Positions 28,445 through 36,741 of a stretch of 64,000 nt of DNA are shown piece after piece (positions within the stretch are counted from its first letter, which is position 1; each line of letters begins with the position of its first letter). Both the position numbers and the translations under genes were made by a program. The stretch spans positions 1,984,001 to 2,048,000 of the forward strand of contig CBDFNJ010000001.1 in the NCBI GenBank assembly GCA_965250115.1. The letters are read 5' to 3'. The notes beneath the pieces were generated by a model. The model was not told the origin of the DNA. It worked only from the letters and a program-made list of their open reading frames with translations, and did no database searches. The stretch comes from CBDFHB01 sp965250115. Its GTDB lineage: Bacteria; Acidobacteriota; Vicinamibacteria; Marinacidobacterales; SMYC01.

Positions 28445-29131
28445 ATGCGAATGATGATCGCCACCGTCGCCCTGTTCGCGGCCGCCACCACGGCGCCGGC
28501 CCAGGAGGACGGGTTCACTTCGATTTTCGATGGGAAGACGCTTGAAGGCTGGGACGGCGACCCCGATTTCTGGCGCGTCGAAGACGGCGCGATCACTGCC
28601 GAGACCACGAAGGAAAAGCCGCTTCAAGCCAACACCTTCATCGTCTGGCGCGAGGGCGAGCTGGCCGATTTCGAGCTGAAGATCGAATACCGGATCTTCA
28701 GCGGCAACAGCGGCATCCAGTACCGCAGCTTCGAGGTCGAGGGCCAGAAGTGGGTCATCGGCGGCTATCAGGCCGACCTGGATGCCTCCAACGAATGGTC
28801 CGGCATCACCTACGGCGAGAAATTCCGGAATATCCTGGCCAAGCGGGGCGAAGAGGTTGTCATCGGCGAGGACGGCGAGCGAGAAGTCGTCGGCTCGGTC
28901 GGCGACAGCGAGGAGCTTCGGTCCGGGATCAAGAAGGAGGACTGGAACGAGTATCACATCATCGCGAAGGGGAACCACTTGGTTCAGAAGATCAACAGCG
29001 TGGTGATGAGCGAGCTGACCGACAACGACAAAATAGCACGCGCCAGCGGCCTGCTGGCGCTGCAGCTGCACACCGGGGCGCCGATGAAGGTCCAGTTCCG
29101 CAACATCCGCGTCAAGCACCTCGGCAAGTAG
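28445..29131 (+). CDS. DUF1080 (3-keto-disaccharide hydrolase domain) exported protein
   Basis: 228 residues, with a strong AAAGGAGG 6 nt before the ATG and signal peptide ending TTAPAQ. DUF1080 concanavalin-like jelly roll: GFTSIFDGKTLEGWDGD, WRVEDGAITAE, FIVWREGELADFELKIEYR, SGNSGIQYRS, GYQADLDASNEWSGITYGE, WNEYHIIAKGNHLVQKIN and GLLALQLHTGAPMKVQFRNI, complete to the end. Members hydrolyse 3-keto-glycosides or bind sugars. It fits downstream of the GMC dehydrogenase chemistry. Followed by repeat copy C. Confidence 0.9.
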   Translation: MRMMIATVALFAAATTAPAQEDGFTSIFDGKTLEGWDGDPDFWRVEDGAITAETTKEKPLQANTFIVWREGELADFELKIEYRIFSGNSGIQYRSFEVEGQKWVIGGYQADLDASNEWSGITYGEKFRNILAKRGEEVVIGEDGEREVVGSVGDSEELRSGIKKEDWNEYHIIAKGNHLVQKINSVVMSELTDNDKIARASGLLALQLHTGAPMKVQFRNIRVKHLGK

Positions 29132-29191
29132 GGCGGGTACGCTCCGGGTACGTCACCCACTATCACCTGGAGCGGAATCACCAGTCGTTAG

Positions 29192-29326
29192 ACTTACGGT
29201 GAGAGCGAGCTCGCGTCGAAGGCCGCCGGAGGGGCGACGACCTAAATCTCGCCCGGTCTAGATTCTCATTGCTAATTGTTATTAGCATATTGAAGCTGTC
29301 ACGGAGCGAACGCACACATTGTTTCA
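29192..29326 (+). repeat. Double-hairpin intergenic repeat, copy C
   Basis: Third copy: G/C-rich block GAGCTCGCGTCGAAGGCCG, degenerate palindrome (AATCTCGCCCGGTCTAGATT), perfect GCTAAT-TGTT-ATTAGC hairpin at 29271-29286, tail GCTGTCACGGAGCGAACGC and ACACATTGTTTCAG shared with copy B. It begins 61 nt after the DUF1080 stop. The second hairpin is invariant in all three copies while the first decays progressively. Confidence 0.8.
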
Positions 29327-29500
29327 GTTCAGGACGGAGAGCCAGGAGTCGACGACCTCCGAGGGTTCAAGTGGCGCAGGCTGCCACGGTTGCTTGTGAT
29401 GCCCTTCGACAGGCGGGCGGCGGTAGATGCGAAATGCGGAGTGAGCAAGAAAGTGGAAGAGGAGTTAGAGTCTCAACAGTAAGATGAGAGGACCTTGCAA

Positions 29501-31048
29501 ATGATCAAAACGCATCGAAATAGTATCGGAAGCGTTGCTTTGCTAACAGGTATCCTGACTTGCCTGATCTGCGGGCAGAGCAGCTATCTTTTCGCTCAGC
29601 AGAAGGCGGAGGAAGAGACCTCTGATAAGCCCGTTGAATTGAGAGCGCCATCGGTGACCGAGCAGACCATTACTGTGGATGGGAAATCCATAAACTACAC
29701 GGCCACCGTAGGCTACATGGTTCAAACGGATGCAGATAGCAAGCCCATTGGCTATTTTTTTTACACTGCATACACCAAGCACGGTGAGGAGTCCGTTTCT
29801 CGTCCGTTGACCTTCTGCTTCAACGGCGGACCGGGAACCTCCTCGATCTACATCCACATGCTGACCATCGGGCCCCAAAAGGCCGTGCTTCTGGAAGACG
29901 GCAATACTCCGGCACCGCCACCCCGTCTGGTGGACAACGTGGATACATGGCTCGACTTCACCGATCTGGTGTTCATCGATCCCATCGGCACCGGGTTCAG
30001 TTTTCCCCATCCGGGAGCGGACACCAAGCAATTCTGGGGTACTGCAGCTGATGCCGAGTCCGTTGGCGATTTCATTCGCATGTACATCACCGAGAACGCT
30101 CGCTGGCTGTCGCCGATTTTCGTGGCCGGCGAGAGTTATGGTGGCATCCGCGGGGCCCTGCTTGCGGAAGAGTTACAGAACAGTCGTCGCATCAAATTGA
30201 ATGTCAACGGTCTCATCTTTATCGCGCCCGCTTACGATTTTCAGAGTCTGGGAACGAGCAGGCACAATCCAATGTACCTCTCACAGTATGTTTCGACGTA
30301 CGCGACGACCGCCTGGTACCACAAGAAGCTGGACGACGACTTGCAGGCGGATTTCGACCAACTGGTCAAGGAAGTGACGACATGGGCCAGCGAAGATTAT
30401 CTGGTGGCGCTTGTCAAAGGCGACAAGCTCGAGGAGTCCAAGAAGAAAGAGATCGCCGGCCAGATGGCCCGCTACACGGGACTGTCCGAAGATTACATTC
30501 TGCAGAAGAACCTTCGAATCACTTCCCCGGAATTCAGAGAAGAACTTCTGCGCGACAAAGGCATGAGTCTGCACCGGACGGATGCTCGATTCGAACTCGG
30601 AGTCTATGATTTGGCGAGGACTCTATCGCCAGTCTTGAACCACTACGTCAGGACCGTCCTCGGGTACGATACGAAAAAACCGTATCTCGTCAGCGGTAAT
30701 GTTCAGCCATGGGCATGGGGCGGAAAACCTTCTCCGTTCTCGGTCGTTCCCAACCTGAGTGAAGCAATGAAGAACAACAGGAACATGAAGGTCCTCGTCG
30801 CTGCGGGATACTACGACCATGCCTGTCCCTTCGCGACCATCGACTATGCGCTCGATCAACTGCTCCTTACCCCTGAGTTGCAACGAAACCTCAGTCGTCG
30901 CTACTACCAGGCCGGCCACATGGTCTATACACCTCAGCTCGAGTTGACGAGATTCACCGAAGACGTGAAGGAATTCATCGTGGATGCTGCAACGCCCGGC
31001 GCACACGCAGCACCTACGGCGGCCAGCGTGGTCCGAGATCGAGACTGA
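29501..31048 (+). CDS. Secreted serine carboxypeptidase, family S10
   Basis: 515 residues from ATG 29501 (GAGAGGA, 8 nt upstream). Signal-anchor GSVALLTGILTCLICGQSS near the N-terminus. S10 hallmarks: oxyanion region FCFNGGPGTSS, VFIDPIGTGFSF, nucleophile in VAGESYGGIRG (Ser about 212), catalytic Asp in VAAGYYDHACPF and catalytic His in YQAGHMVY. Family members remove C-terminal residues at acidic pH; bacterial secreted homologues are common in Acidobacteriota. Followed by an M18 aminopeptidase on the same strand, so the pair may degrade peptides from both ends. Confidence 0.92.
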   Translation: MIKTHRNSIGSVALLTGILTCLICGQSSYLFAQQKAEEETSDKPVELRAPSVTEQTITVDGKSINYTATVGYMVQTDADSKPIGYFFYTAYTKHGEESVSRPLTFCFNGGPGTSSIYIHMLTIGPQKAVLLEDGNTPAPPPRLVDNVDTWLDFTDLVFIDPIGTGFSFPHPGADTKQFWGTAADAESVGDFIRMYITENARWLSPIFVAGESYGGIRGALLAEELQNSRRIKLNVNGLIFIAPAYDFQSLGTSRHNPMYLSQYVSTYATTAWYHKKLDDDLQADFDQLVKEVTTWASEDYLVALVKGDKLEESKKKEIAGQMARYTGLSEDYILQKNLRITSPEFREELLRDKGMSLHRTDARFELGVYDLARTLSPVLNHYVRTVLGYDTKKPYLVSGNVQPWAWGGKPSPFSVVPNLSEAMKNNRNMKVLVAAGYYDHACPFATIDYALDQLLLTPELQRNLSRRYYQAGHMVYTPQLELTRFTEDVKEFIVDAATPGAHAAPTAASVVRDRD

Positions 31049-31054
31049 ACGGCG

Positions 31055-31082
31055 TTCACGACCACGACCGATCGGCTATACT
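31055..31082 (+). promoter_or_regulatory. Candidate leaderless promoter of the M18 aminopeptidase gene
   Basis: TATACT at 31077-31082 lies 7 nt before the ATG at 31090, with a weak TTCACG at 31055-31060 (16-nt spacer). There is no Shine-Dalgarno sequence, so the mRNA probably begins at or beside the start codon. Confidence 0.4.
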
Positions 31083-31089
31083 CCGCGCC

Positions 31090-32523
31090 ATGAAATCGAG
31101 AAAGTTTGCACCTTTTACCGGCTGGCTGGCGTTAGCCCTCCTCTCTGTCGCTGTTGAAGCTGCCGATGACGACTACGGAAGCCGTGGCAATTTGTGGAAG
31201 AACATGACGGCGGAGGAACGCCAGGAGGTAGCGGAGCTCGGCGAGCGTTTCAAGGACATGATCGACGTTGCCCGGAGCGAGCTTCTCATGGTGCGTGAGA
31301 CCATCCGCTACGCTGAAGCCCGAGGGTTCGAGCAGTGGGATCCGAGCGCCTCGCCGAGCCCCGGCAACCGCTTCTATGCGGTGAACCGTGATCGCTCCAT
31401 GGTGCTTTGGGTCGTCGGGCAAAAACCTCTTTCCGAGGGGATGCAGCTCATCAACAGCCATATCGACTCGGTCCGGCTCGAGCTTAAACCGCACCCGCTG
31501 CGCGAGCGCAACGGCGCCGTCACTCTCGATACGCTCGTCCACGGAGGCCTCAAAGCGTACCAGTGGACCAATGTGCCTCTGGCGCTGACCGGTCGCATCG
31601 ACAAGAAAGACGGCACCACCGTCTGGGTCGAGCTCGGGCTGAACGACGACGACCCGATTCTGCTCGTGCCCGATCTCGCGCCCCACGTCGATCGCGACTA
31701 CCGAAGCCGCACACGTGCCGACGCGATCGAGCGCGAAGAGTTGGACCCGATTCTTTCCTCGGCACCGCCGGCGGATGACGCCGACACCGAGGACCGGATG
31801 GAGGAAGCGCTACGCCTCCTGCGCGAGCGCTATGGCATCGAAGAGGACGATTGGATCAGCGCCGACATTCAGATCGTGCCGACGACCAAACCGCGCGACG
31901 TCGGGCTCGACCGCGCCCTCATCGCAGCCTTCGGCCTCGACGACCGGCTCACCGGAATCGTGAGCCTTTTCGCTCTCGATGCCGTGACCGCCCCGGAAAA
32001 AACCGCGATGGCCTATATGGTGACTGACGAAGAGGTGGGGAGCCGTTGGAACATCGGTGTCTCGTCCGAGTGGTTCCCAAAGCTCGTCTCCGAGATGGTG
32101 CGCGCCGAGAGAGGCGAAGTGACCGAGCTCGACGTGATGGAGTGTTTCTCCAACACCGATATGATCACCGCGGACACCACCACTGCGACCCACCCTCTGT
32201 GGCCTGAGCCGCAGGCTCCCGACAACGCTGCGCTCATCCATCACGGTTTGGTGATCAAGCTGTACGGACCCGGCAGGAGCGCCAACAGCGAGTTCGTCGC
32301 GCACCTTCGCAACATCCTCGACGCCGCCAACGTCGGCTGGCAGACCCACACCTACAAAGCCGGCTACGGCGGCGGCACTATCGCCGGCTACTTCGCCGGC
32401 TGGAACATGGAAGTCACCGACTGGGGCGTGGGCATTTGGTCGATGCACTCCACCTACGACGTCGCTTCCAAAACCGACATCTGGGCGCTCTACGAGGGGT
32501 TCCTCGTCTTCTTCGAGAGATAG
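31090..32523 (+). CDS. M18-family (aminopeptidase I) zinc metallopeptidase, exported
   Basis: 477 residues, with N-terminal hydrophobic signal FTGWLALALLSVAVEAADD, unusual because classic M18 enzymes are cytoplasmic. Metal and catalytic motifs of M18 are present: LINSHIDSVRLELKPHPL, FALDAVTAPEKTA, YMVTDEEVGS (Glu pair), FSNTDMITADTTTATHP and the final WSMHSTYDVASKTD. The enzyme releases N-terminal residues from peptides, often with acidic preference. It follows the S10 gene by 41 nt. The last normal G+C-rich gene before the A/T-rich glycosidase island. Confidence 0.9.
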   Translation: MKSRKFAPFTGWLALALLSVAVEAADDDYGSRGNLWKNMTAEERQEVAELGERFKDMIDVARSELLMVRETIRYAEARGFEQWDPSASPSPGNRFYAVNRDRSMVLWVVGQKPLSEGMQLINSHIDSVRLELKPHPLRERNGAVTLDTLVHGGLKAYQWTNVPLALTGRIDKKDGTTVWVELGLNDDDPILLVPDLAPHVDRDYRSRTRADAIEREELDPILSSAPPADDADTEDRMEEALRLLRERYGIEEDDWISADIQIVPTTKPRDVGLDRALIAAFGLDDRLTGIVSLFALDAVTAPEKTAMAYMVTDEEVGSRWNIGVSSEWFPKLVSEMVRAERGEVTELDVMECFSNTDMITADTTTATHPLWPEPQAPDNAALIHHGLVIKLYGPGRSANSEFVAHLRNILDAANVGWQTHTYKAGYGGGTIAGYFAGWNMEVTDWGVGIWSMHSTYDVASKTDIWALYEGFLVFFER

Positions 32524-32555
32524 CTCACTCCACACTTGCGAAACAGGCAGAAAAA

Positions 32556-34853
32556 TCAGGGGTCTATAGTTTTTATTTCGCGTGGAGGCGTCAATGCTTT
32601 ATTAACCTGCTTCACGACAAGTTCCTTACCCAGTTCAAAAGTAATTGTCTGTTTAGTATCCTTTGAGGAAGCGCCCACCTTCACCGTATAACTTCCCGCA
32701 TCTGCAACCCAGGCTGACGCATCTGTATCAAATGAAGCAAGGTCAATTTCACTAATCACAAAGCTTAGCGTTTGAGTTTCTCCAGGTTCCAATAATTTGG
32801 TTTTTCCAAAGGCTGCCAATTCTTCTGCGGGCTTATCAAGTTTACCGGCAGGGGCGCTGAGGTATACCTGAACTACTTCGCGACCGGCAACTTCACCCGT
32901 GTTTGTTATATCAACAGAAACAGTAAGCTCGTTTTGGAAGTTCTTTGAGCTGATCTGAACATTGTCATACTCAAATTGGGCATATGACAATCCGTACCCA
33001 AATTCATAGGCAACGGGAACATCAAATGTATTGTAATACCGGTAGCCTACGTAGATATCTTCTTCGTAAACCAATTCGGCAGGTACAGAGCCGCCTTCAT
33101 CCGCCCTCTCCGATTCCGGTACTTCCGGTTCAATGCGCAGGAAAGTTTTTGCTGAAGGCACATCCTGGTATGAAACGGGGAATGTGGTGGCAAGCTTACC
33201 GGAAGGATTAACCTTGCCACTGATTACGTCAACAATGGAGGTTCCGGCTTCCTGCCTGGGTTGCCATGCCAACAGGATGGCATCCGGAATATCCCTCCAG
33301 CTGGTTGTTTCAATGACACCGGCAATGTTGAGGATAACAATGGCCTTTTTGCCTTGGGCCTGGAACGCCTGGGATACGGTTTGAATCAACGATTTTTCAG
33401 TATCCGTTAAATTAAAATCCCCTTCTTCTTTCCGATTCTCCAAATCTGAATTTCTGCCGATAGTGATGAGAGCAATATCTGTCTCGTTAGCCATTTTACC
33501 GGCCAACTCATCGGAGATAGGCAGTTCCGGCATAAACGAAAATCTTCGTTCGGGCTGCTCAACTCTGCTTTCTTCGATATAACTCAGGTAGTCTTCCTGC
33601 AAGGATTCATCAACGGCATATCCTCCGTTTTCCAAACCCTCAACAAGCTCTATATGGTAGGTCGTGACATCAGCACTACCTATTCCTACGGTAATAACTT
33701 CATAGGAAGTTTTCCCGAATGCAGCAATCTTCTTGATACCCTCAGCCAGAGGGAGTGCTTTGTTTTCATTTTTCAGCAAAACCATTCCCTCTGTGGCAGC
33801 CTGGCGTGCCAGCCGGGCATGCCCTTCGAGATCGGGCTTATTGGTATATTCGTAGCCTTTAAATCTGGGCGTTTCAATTAATATATTCAGAATCCTTTCC
33901 GCATTTGTTTCCAAAACTGTCTCATCAAGATTTCCCTCTTTCACTGCACTTACAATGTCTTTTGATTGTTCCGGCCTCCCGGCCATCAGGATATCGTTAC
34001 CAGCTTTCATCTGGGCCACGACATCGTCTCCGCCTTCCCAGTCGGTCATCACATAACCTTTAAAGCCCCAGTCATCACGTAATATTTTTGTCAAAAGGTC
34101 ATGGTTCTCAGAAGTATCAGGGCCATTGAGTTTACCCATCGATGACATCACAGCCCAGGGTTGGGCTTTTTCTACTGCTATGCGGAACCCTTCCAGGTAA
34201 ATTTCCCGCAAAGCTCTTTCACTAACGATGACGTTGCTATTGGTTTTCTGATTGTAGGCTACAAAATGTTTGATGGATGTACCGACACCCTGTGAGTCTA
34301 TTGCATTTACCATCGCTGCAGCCATTGTTCCCGTGACCAGAGGATCTTCCGAAAAATATTCCAAATTCCTTCCAGCCAACGGATTACGGTGAATGTTCAA
34401 GCCAGGGGCCAATAGCACATCTACTCCATACTCGAGAGCCTCATTTCCTAATGCTTGTCCAACAGAGTAGACCAACTCTAAATCCCAGGTCGAAGCCAGC
34501 AGGGTGGCAATTGGAAAATCCGTGGAGTAATAAGTTTCAGAGTCGTCGCTTCTGGTTGGACTTATTCTGAGTCCTGAGTGTCCATCAGCTAAAACGATGG
34601 CAGGAATACCAAGACGGGAAATTTCATGCGTTCTTCCGGCAGCACCGGGAATAAGTTGAGGCTCTGCACCGGCACCGGCACCGACAACTACCATAGCTTT
34701 TTCTTCAAGGGTCATGGCAGCAATGACTTTTTTTACCGGATCTTTCCCCAATTGAGGTACTGAACTGGATTTTTCCTGGATACATGCATGAAAGCAAAGA
34801 AGTGGTAATACCATATGGAACAATAAGATGTTCCTTAATTTGTTCTCTTTCAT
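32556..34853 (-). CDS. GH3 beta-glucosidase-like lipoprotein (Bacteroidota-like)
   Basis: 765 residues, lipoprotein-type signal with LPLLCFHAC. Glycoside hydrolase family 3: N-terminal barrel with IVLADGHSGLR, LLAPGLNIHRNPLAGRNLEYF, SIKHFVAYNQ and nucleophile GYVMTDWEGG (Asp about 271); GH3-C domain from about 355 (GMVLLKNENKALPL); and a fibronectin-III-like C-terminal domain (YVGYRYYNTFDVPVAYEFGYGLSYAQFEY onward, here cited only by its ends). The family cleaves beta-glucosides or beta-xylosides. Codon use is strikingly A/T-rich compared with the upstream M18 gene. Followed closely upstream by GH43, so the two form a transferred glycan-use pair. Confidence 0.9.
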   Translation of the reverse strand: MKENKLRNILLFHMVLPLLCFHACIQEKSSSVPQLGKDPVKKVIAAMTLEEKAMVVVGAGAGAEPQLIPGAAGRTHEISRLGIPAIVLADGHSGLRISPTRSDDSETYYSTDFPIATLLASTWDLELVYSVGQALGNEALEYGVDVLLAPGLNIHRNPLAGRNLEYFSEDPLVTGTMAAAMVNAIDSQGVGTSIKHFVAYNQKTNSNVIVSERALREIYLEGFRIAVEKAQPWAVMSSMGKLNGPDTSENHDLLTKILRDDWGFKGYVMTDWEGGDDVVAQMKAGNDILMAGRPEQSKDIVSAVKEGNLDETVLETNAERILNILIETPRFKGYEYTNKPDLEGHARLARQAATEGMVLLKNENKALPLAEGIKKIAAFGKTSYEVITVGIGSADVTTYHIELVEGLENGGYAVDESLQEDYLSYIEESRVEQPERRFSFMPELPISDELAGKMANETDIALITIGRNSDLENRKEEGDFNLTDTEKSLIQTVSQAFQAQGKKAIVILNIAGVIETTSWRDIPDAILLAWQPRQEAGTSIVDVISGKVNPSGKLATTFPVSYQDVPSAKTFLRIEPEVPESERADEGGSVPAELVYEEDIYVGYRYYNTFDVPVAYEFGYGLSYAQFEYDNVQISSKNFQNELTVSVDITNTGEVAGREVVQVYLSAPAGKLDKPAEELAAFGKTKLLEPGETQTLSFVISEIDLASFDTDASAWVADAGSYTVKVGASSKDTKQTITFELGKELVVKQVNKALTPPREIKTIDP

Positions 34854-34887
34854 GATTTTCTCTTTTTTCTAAAATGTTGAACAAGCA

Positions 34888-36393
34888 CTAGTCTACTGGA
34901 TTGCCAAAAACAGTAAACTCGATGATGCCGACAGGAACCTTAGGGGGTGCTCCGGTAATGGTCAGCCTCACATACCGGCACTTTACTGGGTCAATCTCGT
35001 CATATTCGACATTTTTCGTTAAGTTGTTTTTTGTCTTATCAAGCGCCGTTTCATAGGTCTCCCCGTCTGATGAAACCTCGATTTTGTACTGGTAAGGACC
35101 TGGAACTATACCTTCAGAACGTTTCAGCTTATAGGCCGTAAATATAATCCGCGAAGAATTAATGATGAACTCCTGGTCAGTGTCGAGAAAGCCGAGTTTA
35201 ATCATCAGCCTGGGTTGAGGATCATTTGCATCTGCCTCCCACCATGTTCTGATGTAGTTGTCGAAGGCATATTGCGCATCACGTCCCGGAGCTTCACTGC
35301 TGACAGAATATTCCGTTTTATTTATTGATACAGGGATGACGTCACCAATAGCGTCATCCAGTGCTTGTGTTTTTAATCCGGGCCCCCATTGTGGAGTCTC
35401 AGTAGGACCGAGAATATTCATGTTCCCATCTTCATCAAATTCAACAGGGTCCATGCCAATGCGCCTTTCTTCCTTACGACCAGGCAAGTTCTGGTACAGA
35501 ATGTTGAAAAATGCCCACAATGTGCCGTCCGGGGCATCGATGACACAATGATGTCCAACACCGTTGATCAAGCCTTTGTTGTGCACAAGAATGGGACTGC
35601 CCGGGTAGTAGGTGAAAGGACCGAGTGGACTGCTGCTCGTATAGTATCCTACGGCATAGGTTTTCCATTCGGTCCCTCCTGCAGAGTATTGCAGGTAGTA
35701 AGTTCCATTGTGTTTGGTCATCCAGGGAGCCTCGATCCAGGAGAGCTTGGAAGACTCGTTGCGATCACCGAAGCGCTCCCAGATATGTGATGGCTCAAAA
35801 GGGATAAAGCGCGTGGGGGCGGATTTAAATTTTCTTAAATCGTTCTGGTCAAGCTCTACCCCGTAAATTCCGCCAGCCGAGTAGTACATATAAACACGCT
35901 CATCATCATCATCATCATCATCGACGAACATCATGCAGTCGCCTACGATAATGCTTTCGCCTTTTTCATCCTTGAACTCGCCGATGAATTCCCATGGGCC
36001 CAGGGGGTGGAGACTGCGGAATAAATCTGGAGAAACGGTGCACATATAGAAATTACCCCTATACTCGGCAACGTCGGGTGCCACTGCGCTTCTGCCCTCG
36101 GGAAGGGTTACAGGATGATATTTCCAGTTCACCAGGTCGGAGGAAACCCATGCCATGCCCGCTGTGCCGAACAGATAATACTGTCCATCGTGCCGTACGA
36201 CCGTGGGATCCGCGACATTCATCCGATCAAATCCATCAGCTGATGAATGGACAGGATATTCCAGGGGAAGCGGGTTCACATAACGCCGTTCCTTGTGTTC
36301 CGAATCAATTGGGGATTTAGCCGCCGCAACATGGCACAGGCCCAAAAACATGGATAAAGAAAGGTGTGCACAGAACACTTGTCGAGTAAACAT
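34888..36393 (-). CDS. GH43-family glycosidase with C-terminal discoidin-like domain
   Basis: 501 residues from ATG 36393 (GGAAAGGA 9 nt upstream); an earlier in-frame start at 36444 is less likely. Signal peptide with LSLSMFLGLCHVAAA. Five-bladed GH43 propeller: ADPTVVRHDGQYYLF (base Asp), GRSAVAPDVAEYRGNFYM, and EAPWMTKHNGTYYLQYSAGG (acid Glu region), with GVGHHCVIDAPDGTLWAFF near the end. Typical activity is arabinofuranosidase or xylosidase. Residues about 365-500 form an F5/8-type C-like sandwich (YAFDNYIRTWWEAD, CRYVRLTITGAP). A run of seven Asp replaces the usual short acidic turn (see the repeat entry). 34 nt separate its stop from the GH3 start. Confidence 0.88.
   Translation of the reverse strand: MFTRQVFCAHLSLSMFLGLCHVAAAKSPIDSEHKERRYVNPLPLEYPVHSSADGFDRMNVADPTVVRHDGQYYLFGTAGMAWVSSDLVNWKYHPVTLPEGRSAVAPDVAEYRGNFYMCTVSPDLFRSLHPLGPWEFIGEFKDEKGESIIVGDCMMFVDDDDDDDERVYMYYSAGGIYGVELDQNDLRKFKSAPTRFIPFEPSHIWERFGDRNESSKLSWIEAPWMTKHNGTYYLQYSAGGTEWKTYAVGYYTSSSPLGPFTYYPGSPILVHNKGLINGVGHHCVIDAPDGTLWAFFNILYQNLPGRKEERRIGMDPVEFDEDGNMNILGPTETPQWGPGLKTQALDDAIGDVIPVSINKTEYSVSSEAPGRDAQYAFDNYIRTWWEADANDPQPRLMIKLGFLDTDQEFIINSSRIIFTAYKLKRSEGIVPGPYQYKIEVSSDGETYETALDKTKNNLTKNVEYDEIDPVKCRYVRLTITGAPPKVPVGIIEFTVFGNPVD
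35901..35921 (+). repeat. (CAT)7 trinucleotide tract inside the GH43 gene
   Basis: Seven perfect CAT repeats on the plus strand read as seven consecutive Asp codons (GAT) on the coding strand. Relatives usually have two or three acidic residues here (VDDDGRVYxYY), so the tract appears to have expanded by slippage without breaking the frame. Confidence 0.85.
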
Positions 36394-36470
36394 CAGATAG
36401 CGTCCTTTCCTTACTGATAAAACGTTCTTGATTTCTTGACGCACCCGACACCTCCCTTAAAACATTTGAT

Positions 36471-36710
36471 CCTTTTATTTACGTCCTCTATCAGCACAAA
36501 TCAAAAAATGGAAAAGCCGAGCTCAACGCCACCCAGCGTAAAATGCTTCGCCGACGATGGGCCAACTTGATCCGCCGTGTGTTCAAAACCGACCCGTTGA
36601 TTTGCAATAAATGCGGCGGCCAAATGCGCATCGTTTCTTTCATCACCGAGCCCAGCGTCATCCGGCAGATCTTGGACCATCTCGAAAATCATAACAACCA
36701 GGACCCTGTC
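36471..36710 (+). pseudogene. C-terminal remnant of an IS91-type transposase
   Basis: Open frame from the stop at 36468 onward: YQHKSKNGKAELNATQRK, then RRWANLIRRVFKTDPLICNK and CGGQMRIVSFITEPSVIRQI. The pattern DPLxCxxCGGxMRxxxFIxxPxVIRxILxHL is the familiar C-terminus of IS91/Y2-type transposases. The N-terminal part is absent, and the 3' side is cut where the next IS begins at about 36705. Confidence 0.5.
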
Positions 36711-36741
36711 CCTTCCATTTATTCGTCCGCGCGCGTCGGTC

